Program-made: the position numbers and the translations under genes | The notes under the pieces: model-generated | The model's input: the letters and a program-made list of their open reading frames with translations, nothing else | Database searches by the model: none | What the model was told of the DNA's origin: nothing | Shown here: positions 12,189 to 24,100 of the stretch, in pieces | Layout of the letters: each line of letters begins with the position of its first letter | How positions within the stretch are numbered: position 1 is the stretch's first letter | From: Diphasiastrum complanatum | Taxonomy: Eukaryota; Streptophyta; Lycopodiopsida; Lycopodiales; Lycopodiaceae | Assembly: GCA_029204225.1 (NCBI GenBank) | Contig: CM055104.1 | Span: forward strand, 27,767,253 to 27,831,252 | Length of the DNA: 64,000 bases | Direction: 5' to 3'

Positions 12189-15100
12189 TCTTCAGGTTGT
12201 GATTTTAGTCGGTAAAATGCAAGTTTTTGCCAATTGCAACTTGATTCTAGAAGGAAACTATTCATTATAAGAGTTTTAACAATGTATGAAAAGAATCCAA
12301 TGTGATTATCTTTATGAGAAATCAATAACTTGCAAAAGCAATTTGAAGAATGGTGGTAAAAATTTTGCAAGAAGCAAGCTGAAGAAATGGTGATAAAGAT
12401 GGGTAGTATGGAGGCCCAACTGACGTGGGTCCACGACAAAGAGACACTGCGCGCCAATAAGACATTGACACGTGGCACCCAAAAGACCTATAGCTCCAGA
12501 TTAGTGTTCCGTCCCATAAATGAGACCGTCACCTCAAGTTACCTGTTGCGTGCCCTTATGGGTACGTAACATTCCCTCCCCCTTAAGAGTCTCCTCCTAA
12601 AGGGAACAAACCAGGGAAGTTTAGTCTTAAATAGTCCTCTCTCTCCCAGGTGTCCTCATCATCTGATTTGCTCACATTTCGACTCTTTAACATAGAGCTT
12701 TTCTTGTCTTAGAAGATCCAAGACAATACGAAGATGCTCTTCATGCTCTCGACTATAAATCAATATGTTGTCCAAATACACGACCACAAACTTTCCCAGA
12801 TATGGACAAAGAATATCGTTCATCATCTGTTGGAAAGTGGTAGGCGCATTCGTGAGCCCAAAAGGTAACACTAAAAACTCATAATGGCCGTACCTGGATC
12901 AAAATCCAGTCTTAGGAACATCTTCGTTCCTAATCCTTATCTGATGGTATCCTGATCTAAGATCAATCTTGGAGAAATACTTAGCTCCATTCAGACGGTC
13001 CATAAGATCATCCATCCTAGGTAAGGGATATTTGTTCTTGATGGTTAAATCATTTGACTTTTTAGAGTCACCACACAAACGTGTGCCGCCATCCTTTTTA
13101 CTAACCAAAAGGATTGGTGCTCCCCAAGGGGACTTCCTAGGCCGAATATGGCCCATCATAAGTTCTTGTAACTGCCTAGAAATTTCATCCTCTTCCTTGA
13201 TGCTAACCTTGTAAGGAAAAAGAGATACAGGTTGGCTTCCAGGAAGCACCTCTATCTGATGGTCAACTCTCCTTTGGGGAGGTAGGCCATCAGGTAGTTT
13301 ATTAGGAAAGACATCACTATATTCTTGCCTAAGTTTGTTAAATATTCTTCCTTCAGGTGAATTAACACTTAAGGGATTATTTATAGACACATTCAAAGGC
13401 AAATGCGATAAATCAATATTTAGACTCTGAACTGCATGGTCATCCACATGGACCTCATCTTTTAAAAAGCAAAGATAAACTTTATTACCAGAGTCTTTCA
13501 AATATTCAACAACTAGGAGCAGAAACCATAGGATCAAAAGGCCTATGTACATCGCCTTTTAGTTCAACCAACGAGCCATTATGCAAAAAGAAAAATACTA
13601 TGAGTCACATAGTCCTTTCTTAAAGACTCATTTTTGGAGTAAAACCACTCCTTTCCTAAGATTATGTCTACGCTATCCAAATTCATAGTATGAAAATCTA
13701 CCGGCTCAACATAATCTTGAATTTTGAGCGGCAACTGAGGAACAAGCTGGTCCCAAGCTTGATGATCTTCCCCCGACACCATTTTCACCACATACAAGTG
13801 ATTACTTGGCACGGTGGCCACCTTGAGTTTCTGCACCAGTTTAGCATTTATATAGTTATGCGTGGAACCATCATCAAAAAGAACAGTCACAGCTTCGCGT
13901 CCTACGATCCCGTTCATACAAATAAGGTCGTGGGGGCAAAAAACAGCTGTATTAAAACAACAATTTTCACATTAGTGCCATCCTTAAAGGATAAATCAAC
14001 AAAAGAAATACTAGAATTACCTGGCGCTTTAAAGGATTTAGGTTGCCCGCCAGATTTCTTTTGCTTTTTCTTCAGGCAATCTTTTGAGAGATGTCCCTTC
14101 TCCATACAGGAGAAGCACAAGCCGCTGGTTCTCGCCTTGTCATAATCTGCGCGATCCGACTTGATGCGCTTTTTCCCGCCCTGGGAACTGGTGTCCGTCT
14201 TGTCTTTGCCCCGCTTCTTGAAAAACTTCTTTACTTTTTGCTCTCCCTTGGGCAAACTTTGCTCCTTGCGGGAGGCAAAATGTGCGTCATCGAAGATTTT
14301 CGCAAAGCGAACTGCATCCTCGATAGTTTGCAATTGGTTACGCCGCACTTCTAGTTGAAATTCCTTCGGAAGCTCCAAAATGAAATGTAACTTTAATAAG
14401 ATATGATTGATTCGCGAAGTGAATCGGGGCAAAATCTCCTGGAACTCCTGGATATAGGCATCTAACAGCCTAGTACCCATTTGCACGGTGGCGAAGCTCC
14501 AAGTTCAAATGCAAATGAGCCCTAAGATCTAAAAAATGATGTCTATTGCCTTCTTATAGGCAAAGCCTATGTCTTAACTAAACACAACTATCTTGAAGTC
14601 CAGTTAGGCCTTGTTAACCCTTGTTAAGTCTTCTTTAAGCCCTTTCTCCTATTCAAGGCAAGTTTGAGGGGTCTCAAGAGGGAACCGCCTTCATACTTAA
14701 GCCTAATAATTCCTTTTGGGCCCAACAAAGCTTAGAATGGATAATATTATTCTCTTATGAAAACCTATGTATAAAAAATACGTAAGAGGAAATGCAAGTT
14801 AGCATCTCCTAGGTCTCATCGTGCACATGTGAAGTTTTCCCTCACTCCTAAAAGGATAAGGCCAGGATAGGCAGATTATGCTTTTCTATCTTGACAAGCA
14901 TCTTTTCAAAGATCGCCCTTGATACATGGGCAAGGAGCTCTATGTCTTACAACAACATCAAGAGGAGGGCAAGGATGAGGAGAATTTGGATGATTTGCTT
15001 TATTAGGATAAGAGAGTTTGTTAGGTGTCTTTATCTATTTAGGTGTACTCCAAAATGTTAGACTTTGAGATCTCTAAGTTATCTTAGTTTGATATAATAT

Positions 15101-18100
15101 GGGTAAACAGTGGCATGCAGGGAGAGAGACCCTCTATTCAAGGTCCTCTTATTACCTCTATGCAGATAAAGAAGAGGACTTGCAGTATTTGTGGTTGTGT
15201 TACGTGAAGGTTGATTCCAGTTTTGATGGTAACTAGATAACACCACTCACTAATAATCCACAAGAAACTTCATCTATATTTGCATCTTCCATGACACATG
15301 CAATTGTATTACAACAAAGATGTGACCCAGCAAGTGACTAGAGAAGTCGATCCGTGCTAAGTTTAAACATATGTAACTGAATGACATGCCAAAGGGATTC
15401 CCGCCTAGAAGGAATGTTGAGCATCATATTGAGCTCGTTATATGCCATTGGGTCATGCTTATCTCCATATGCAGATATCTCACTGGACGTCATCTCTTTC
15501 TTTGAGTAGAGTTATATTCTTTTACTGGGTGATTTTGATGCTTGAACATCAAATACGAGGTGGAGCTGCATAATATAGAAGATGACCCAATACATCCCTA
15601 TGCAGTAGGTAGTGATGAGATGAGTGTTTGCAGAGTGTCAATAGATTGAGATGGACTAGCTACAGTCTACAGAGAGCACCCACTTCATCTAGGAGATTCA
15701 TTTATTATGGCCTAAGTAGATGGCCCTCATAAGGTGATTTCACTTGTCAGACCTAGTAGAGGTAATAGTCCATACATCTCTCACCTTTTCATATCTCCCA
15801 TTACATTGTCAGACCACTCTCCTTTCTCTTTGAGCATAGGCACAATTACTAATCATTCATGATTGTCCACATCTCGCCATCCATAACATTCATGCTATTC
15901 CTTTCGCTGCACAAATTGTCCTTGGTCAAGACACATCACAGTCGCTCTACCACATGCCCCTTTGATGCTCCCTTAAACATGCAAAAATGTTTCCCATCTA
16001 CATGTGACAAAATGCCATATACTCCCTTATAAATTTTGGCATGATGAAGACCATCAATAGTTCCATCTCCATGTCCTTTGGACCCACACATCCTCTCAAA
16101 ACCTCCTTTAAGAAATCCAACGCCATTACCTCTCTCTCTTATGCCCAAAGAAAGTTTTCTATATAGGCTGTGACAATGTTTCAATGAAACGTGTTTCTTT
16201 CAATGAAACTCCATTTTGAAAAGTCCGTTTCAAACGGACCATTTGAAATGGATTTTAAAATTAGAGGAAGAAAAAAAAGCCTCCTAATGTGTGTGTGAAA
16301 ATTTGGCATATAAAACTTTAATTCAAACTCAGTAGGGGATAGTAGAATTATGAATACCTTGTGCATGTGCATTGTGTGATGTATCTCAACGTCCCACTGA
16401 GTCCTTAGTCATCCAAGTGTGTCGATTACCAATTGTTTATATTATCATTGTATAGCACTATAATCATTGTCTAGACACTTAAACATTACTTGGTTTTCCT
16501 TTAACAAAAGGCTAGGAATAAAAACAAGCAAAAATACAAAACCCTAAAAAACATTTTGTTGTTTCTTTCTCGATAGAGCCGATTCTTTCCCATTTCAAAC
16601 TCATTTCAAACACATTGCCAAAAGGCTCTTCAAAAAGGTCCACGAAACATTGGACTGTGAAAATCAAAGACTTATTGACTCCTTGTATAGTTCTACCTTA
16701 GGTTCCTTTTGGCATGAGTTTCTTCTCCATGTGCCCCTCCACTTTTAAACACCCTTCTAATCTAGACACAATTTCCTACCACACTGTATGCTATTTTGAC
16801 TTCAACTTTTGTCAGTGGTCAGTATCTCTCCTCTACCATCCAAGTTTTTCTTTCTCTATTCCATAAATGGTGCACGAAGCCATTAAGAGATTGAAATGTG
16901 GTTGTTCCATTTACATAAGTCTTTGGCTTAGAATGCCTCATTCATACCATAGATATTGTCTCACTTGTCCCCTTAATATCGTTGTCATCTTTGGCTTTCC
17001 ATCCTCTTGGTGCAAACCAACATCATTTATCCCAACCACAAGTCTAGGGACCTAGAAAACCAAAAAATACTGCACTATCATGATTGCACATATCCTAGCC
17101 AACGTCTACGAGACCATTTTGGAGATTGCAAGAAGCATAGAAGTAGAAACTAGACATTTATATGCTTTGGGACAAGCTGGTTCTACGAAATAGCACTCCA
17201 CGTTTTTATTCTCAAGACAATTAAGTCCCACTACAAGGATACAAAAGGCATTGATACCAATGTTACAATTCTATGGAAAAAAACCTTATTTGGCTAATTC
17301 TCCATAGCATTTCTCTTACCTTCACCATGGAAGTACCAAGTAGAAGCTTGGAGGCTTGCTCACCATGTATCCATGAATGTCATAGTGACCTATTGTAGCC
17401 AATGCTCTCCCTTGAGTCGGATGTTGTTAGAGGTCTCAACACAGTAGGGCAAACACTAACTGATCCACCCAACCTTGCCTACTCCCTGATATGGAGCAAG
17501 CCCCTCCTAGCCTAGTGTGAGGACTGGTAGCATGCATACTGCCAAGTGTCGGCCTCGTGACATTGACGTGGCCGACTGCACGTTGGGAACCCAACGTGAG
17601 GCCCTATCCTGCTGACAGGGTCCCTGTTACGAGCTCGTAACCAGTGCCGAACCCTAGGGAACACAGATAGGTCAGATACCACAGTCAGGGTCGTGTCCAG
17701 TGTACATGACCAACAGGGCAAGACAGTGTGAGTAGTGTGCCCCAGCACGGTCCATAGCCATGGCGGGCCTAACACAGCCTAGGGACCCTGTCAGCAGGAT
17801 AGGGCCCCCAGTTGGGTCCCGACGTGTAGTCGGCCACGTCAGTGCCACGTGGCCGACACTTGGCAGTAGCATGCTACCAGTCCTCACACTGGGCTAGGAG
17901 GGGCTTACTCTATATCAGGGAGTAGGCAAGGTTGGGTGGATCAGTTAGTGTTTGCCCTACTGTGGTGTTAGGATCTATTACACTGGTATCAGAGCTATCT
18001 CCATCCTAGGGAGTTCAGGACAGTAGTAGAGAAAGCTATCAGAAGATAGGAAAGATTTCTCAGATTCTCAGGAAAGAATTGAGGAGGAAAATCGCTGTGG

Positions 18101-21100
18101 GAACAGCTTTCAAATCCTTGAAATTTGCTGGGAATTTACAGTTGTTTGAGGCACAATCCCTTGTAGAGGCTCAGCGCTGAAAAATCAGGGATTTACCCTT
18201 GATTTTTATGTATCAATTGTGGATTTTTGAGCACATTTTAAATAGAAAATGTGGAGCAGGTCCAGCGCTGCCAAATTGGGTGGAAACTTCGAATTTGGAG
18301 TGAAATTTTCTGGAATTTGGAGCAGATCTGAGACAGAATCTTGGGTGCAGGTCCAGCGCTGAAGGTGTTGCTAGAAAATCAGATTTTGAGAGGGATTTTG
18401 GGTCTCAAAGTAAGCAAAACCAAGTAGCAACACTCCTGGTCAGGCAGCGAGGAAGGTCTTTGGCAGAAACCACAAGTTTGCAACTGTTTTTGGGTCCTAA
18501 AACGGGAATTTTAGAGCAAAAGGTATACACCTCAGACAGCGAGGGAAGGGGCCAAGACGATCAGAAGTTTGTTTCTTTTTCTTGGTACCTTGATCTCTGA
18601 TTTTTCCGGACAGCAGATCTGAAAGCAGTGGAGGAAGAGCTGAAAGGGCTTTTCTTGATTCTCTCTGTGGAAGTACAGTTCTCAGAAAGAGCTAAGTTTT
18701 CTTTCCCTCCTTGTACAGTTGTAAATTAGTCTTTTAGACTTTTTTTCTTTCAGAAGTTAAGGTAGCTCTCTTTCAGTTCCGAAGATGACCACTCCTCAGG
18801 GACCTGATCAACCCCCGGAGAGAGGCTTCGACGAACTTGAAACAAAAGCCTTGGCTTACAGAAAAGGGAAGGAACCCATGGAAGTAGAAGAACAGGAACA
18901 GTTCGCCGAAGAACTCGACGAACTGGTTACCAAGGAGCAGTTCCTCCAATTGGTAACAGAAGTGGATGAACTGAAGTTGGCATTAGCCAATTTCAAGTCC
19001 AGTGTGGACGACTCGTTCGCTGAACTCAAAAACTTGATTTTGAGTTCCGCGAAAGGAAGCCTTCCCTCCACTTCTCAGTTATCCCCTTCTCCACTTCCAT
19101 CAGTTTTGGGTGAGACTTTACGGTCTCACCCCAGTGTTTTTAAAGATTTAAAGCCTCCTACTTTTAATGGGGAAGAGAAGGATAGAAATGCAGATATTCT
19201 ACAAACCTTCCTCAGCAAATGGAAGAACATTCATGCTCTTAAACAGACCCCTGACCATTTGCAAGCAATTGAGGCCAGTCTTTCCTTAGGGCCCATGGCC
19301 TATAAGTGGTGGTTAAATCTCCAGGAGACTGGGCAGACTCCCCGGTCATGGAAAGCTTTTGAAGAAGCTTTCCTAAGAGAATTTCTACCAGAGAATGAAC
19401 TGGATAGAGCCTGGGAAGCCTGGGAAAGAACAGTAATGGATAAATCCCTCATCCAATATATCTCGCAGTATCGAGAAGCAATTTTAAAGATTAAAAATAT
19501 GGATGACTATCAGAAAATCAGGGGATTTGTCCGTGGCCTCAAAGATGAATATAAAGTAGAGGTCCAGAGAAACTCGCCTACTACCCTTGAGCAAGCTCTC
19601 AGATATGCTCAAATCTATGATGATTCAGTGGGTAGGAAGAGAGCGAGACAGCAACCACTTTCTGAGCAGCTTCCTCAGAAAGACTTTCAATTTAAAAAGA
19701 AATTTTTAAAAAGAAAGAAAGAAGATAAATTTAAAGGTGAAGCTCCTCAGAAACGCCCTTCACTCATACAGCCCTTAAAACCAGATGATTTTGAGAAAGC
19801 CAAACAAGAACGTTTGTGCTTTGTGTGTATGGGCAAGGGACACACAGTCAGACAGTGTCCCAAGGGGCCTTTCACTAAAAAAGATAAGAAAGATAAAAAA
19901 CAAGTTCATCTTGTTCAGACTGTATGTTTCCCCAGTGACTCGGCAGCTTCCGAGATCAAAGTGTATCATGAAGATCATGAACACTGTTGCCAGCTGAGCT
20001 CTGCAATGCTAGCAAGACCCTTCAGTTTTGGGCCGCATGACCTAGTACGTATGCATGGGAAAGTTGGTAACCAGTTAGTAAGAGTCATGGTTGATGATGG
20101 GGCAACCCATAATTTCATCAACCACACCCTGGTTAAAAAGCTTAAACTACTAGAAGTACCTAGTCAGCATAGGTACATAGTTTCATTAGCTAAGGGTGAA
20201 GATAAAAAAATATGGGAAACTATGGTAAGTAAGTTAAATCTTGGTATTCAGGGGTACCAAGATGAAATAAACTTTCAGATAATGCACCTGGATCGAACAG
20301 ACATTGTTCTCGGGAGAGACTGGCTCTACAGTTTAGGACCTTCCCTCCACAGAAACTATCAGGAGAACACCCTCAGCTTTCAGCACAAAGGCCGAGAGAT
20401 CCAGTTGCATGGGGAGCATGATGTTCCCAACAGCCCTATGGTCTGCAGTTCAGAACTCTGTCAGCTAATCGGAGACGAAGACCATCAGGTATTCTTATGT
20501 GACTTTCAGTTTATTCCTGAAGTTTCTATTTCCAGTTCTATTCAGCAGAAAATCAGTAAATTAGAAACTTTATTGTCTAAATTTAAAGACGTTTTTCCTG
20601 AAGATTTGCCACATGGTTTACCACCGAGCAGAGAGGTAGATCATGTAATAAACCTAGTACCAGGTACAGCACCTGTTTCTAAACCTCCGTATCGGGTCAG
20701 CCGAACAGAGGATGAAGAAATAACTAGGCAGTTAACAGACTATCTTGGGAAAGGCCAAATTCAGACCAGTAGTTCACCATGGGCCTCACCAGTCCTATTG
20801 GTGAAAAAGAAGGAGGGGTCTTTGCGTCTTTGCGTAGATTACAGAGCCCTCAATAAAGTCACAATTAAGAATAAATACCCTATGCCTCGGGCAGACGAGT
20901 TGTTTGATCAACTCGACGGGGCTAAGTTTTTCAGCAAAATAGACCTCAGATCGGGATATCATCAAGTCCGTATAAAATCGGAAGATGTCTCGAAAACAGC
21001 TTTTAGGACTCGTCACGGTCATTATGAGTTTAAGGTGATGCCATTTGTGCTCACAAATGCTCCAGCTACCTTTATGACCTTGATGAACAGTGTCCTCAGA

Positions 21101-24100
21101 CCATACTTGGGTAAGTTTGTAGTCGTATTTTTAGATGACATCCTCGTCTACAGCAAAACGAGGAAGGAGCATCTAAAACACCTCAGAAAGGTGTTTCGAC
21201 TGCTCAGAAAGCATAAGCTTTATGCTAAACAATCCAAGTGTGAATTCTTCGTTGAAGAAGTAGCATATTTGGGTCACATTATCTCTTCAGATGGGATTAA
21301 GATGGACCCAAATAAGGTTAAAGCCATACTCAGTTGGCTGAGACCTCAGAATATTTTGGAACTTCAAATCTTTCTTGGTCTGGCGGGATATTACAGACGA
21401 TTTGTCAAGGAATATGCTCAGATAGCAGTCCCTATGACAAATCTTCTTAAGGGGAAGGGAAAGGAGTTCATTTGGGAGTCTGCACAACAGGAGAGCTTTG
21501 ATGCTCTCAAAACAGCCTTAGCTACAGCACCAGTCTTAAAAGTCGTCGACCCCAATCAGCCATTTGTGGTCGAAACAGATGCTAGCGACTTTGCAGTAGG
21601 CGCTGTGCTAACTCAGGGTGGACGACCAGTTGCGTTCGAGAGTAAAAAACTCGAGCCAGCTCAGACTAGGTACAGTGCCTATGAAAAGGAACTCTTTTCT
21701 ATAGTCCATGCCCTTAAGACTTGGAGGCATTATTTGTATGGTGCCAACTTTGAGGTCCTGACAGACCATGAGAGTCTCAGATACCTTTGCAATCAACCTG
21801 AGCTTAGAGGTCGGAAAGCTCGTTGGGCAGAGTTGATGCAAGAGTTTGACATGTCTATCAGATATAGGCGTGGAAAATTCAATACAGTAGCAGATGCCCT
21901 TAGCAGAATGCCTATGATAAACGAGCTGAGTTTTACTCAGATTCGTAATGAGTTACTCGAGTCCTTGAGAGGGAAATGCCAGCATGATGCATTCTTCTCT
22001 ATTATCTGGAACTCAGTCCAGAACAGACAGTTACAGACTCCAGAACCAGTTCCCGAGGCTGGTGCCAGTTCATCCAAGAATACGGCAGCTTCCGTTGAGG
22101 ATGATGATGAGTCCGAGTATACGTCGTCAGATGACGTTGAGGATTCTGAGCCTGTATTACCCAAGCAAACCCCAGTGGTTGAGGGTCAGTTGACTCAAGG
22201 ATTCAAATGGAAACAGTATTCCATTCAGGATGAGTACTTGCTCTATAGAGATAGAGTATGTGTCCCCAATTCAGAGGATTATAGGCAGCAGGTCCTATAT
22301 GAATGTCATGACAATCCTAGCGCGGGACACCCAGGCTTACAGAAGACCTATGAGCTTCTTCGTAGGCAATTTTTCTGGCCCAGTATGAAAAAGGACGTCC
22401 ACCAGTATGTAACCAGTTGCCAGAAATGTCAAGTAAATAAAGCAGAGCGTTTAAAGGCAGGAGGGTTGTTGCATCCCTTAGAAATACCAGCTGGTAAATG
22501 GGAGAGTATCTCCATGGATTTTATAGTAGGCCTGCCTAAAACCCAAAAGGGTAATGACGCTATATGGGTCACAGTTGACCGTCTGACCAAAATGGCTCAT
22601 TTTATTCCGACCAAAACAACCGTTAGAGCTCCAGAGTTAGCGAGGTTGTTTGTAGACGGGCTATTTAAATTGTACGGTCTACCTTCCGGCATAGTCAGCG
22701 ACCGGGACAGTAAGTTTACTGGAAATTTTTGGAAGGCAGTATTCCATCATCTCCATACTAAACTTAATATGAGTACCACCGACCATCCACAGACGGACGG
22801 TCAAACAGAAAGGGTAAATCAAGTGCTGGAGGATATGCTTCGTGCATACGTCAGCAAGAGGCAGACTAATTGGGAGGAGTATCTCTCAATATTAGAGTTT
22901 GCTTACAACAGTACCAAACATTCAGCTACGGGATACAGCCCATTTATGCTGATGTACGGTTTTCAGCCACGCTCACCCACAACTGTAGGGTTTAAACAAG
23001 AAAAAGTTGAAGCAGCCAGAAACTTTTTAGAAGACCTAAACCAGATGATAGAACATGCTAAGCGTAGCATTAGACAATCCCAGGATCGAGCCAGGCATTA
23101 TGCAGATCCACACAGACGGGATGTGCAGTTCTCCACTGGTGAGAAAGTCTACTTGAGAGTCCCGGTTGACTCTAAAACCCTCAAATCAGGAGTGTGTGCT
23201 AAGTTGTCTCCAAGGTATTGTGGTCCCTTTACCATCAGTAGGAGACTAGGCGAGGTCACCTATGAGCTAGAACTCCCACACAGCAGTAAGGTTTTTCCAG
23301 TCTTTCATGTAAGTCAGTTACGAAAAGCCTTAACCAGATCAGATAATCTGGTAGGGGACAGTGTTCTAGTTCTCCCATTGGATCCTCAACAACCTCCACA
23401 TGAACCAGAGGAAATTCTTGATAGTAGAGAGACGCAGACTCGTCATACTCTATACCGAGAATATCTGGTTAAGTGGAATGATCAGCCTGTTGAGAATGCC
23501 ACTTGGGAAAGAGGCAGCGTCCTTCGCAAGATTTTTCCAGACTTTGTCTTAGAGGACCAAGACGGTTCTTAAGGGGGAGGGAGTGTTACGAGCTCGTAAC
23601 CAGTGCCGAACCCTAGGGAACACAGATAGGTCAGATACCACAGTCAGGGTCGTGTCCAGTGTACATGACCAACAGGGCAAGACAGTGTGAGTAGTGTGCC
23701 CCAGCACGGTCCATAGCCATGGCGGGCCTAACACAGCCTAGGGACCCTGTCAGCAGGATAGGGCCCCCAGTTGGGTCCCGACGTGCAGTCGGCCACGTCA
23801 GTGCCACGTGGCCGACACTTGGCAGTAGCATGCTACCAGTCCTCACACTGGGCTAGGAGGGGCTTACTCTATATCAGGGAGTAGGCAAGGTTGGGTGGAT
23901 CAGTTAGTGTTTGCCCTACTGTGGTGTTAGGAGACAGCCTAGGGACCCTGTCAGCAGGATAGGGCCCCCAGTTGGGTCCCGACTTGCAGTCGGCCACGTC
24001 AGTGCCACGTGGCCGACACTTGGCAGTAGCATGCTACCAGTCCTCACACTGGGCTAGGAGGGGCTTACTCTATATCAGGGAGTAGGCAAGGTTGGGTGGA

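Noticed and set aside
17512-17887. Open frames in the LTRs (17512-17775, 17672-17887, 23549-23846, 24112-24318, 29702-29912).
   Set aside because: They lie within LTR sequence and differ between copies. They are by-products of GC-richer LTR DNA.
18856-22193. Minus-strand and alternative-frame open frames inside the chromovirus gag-pol (for example 18856-19071, 19775-19984, 21608-21841).
   Set aside because: They are shadows of the 1595-codon plus-strand frame, which carries all the domain motifs.
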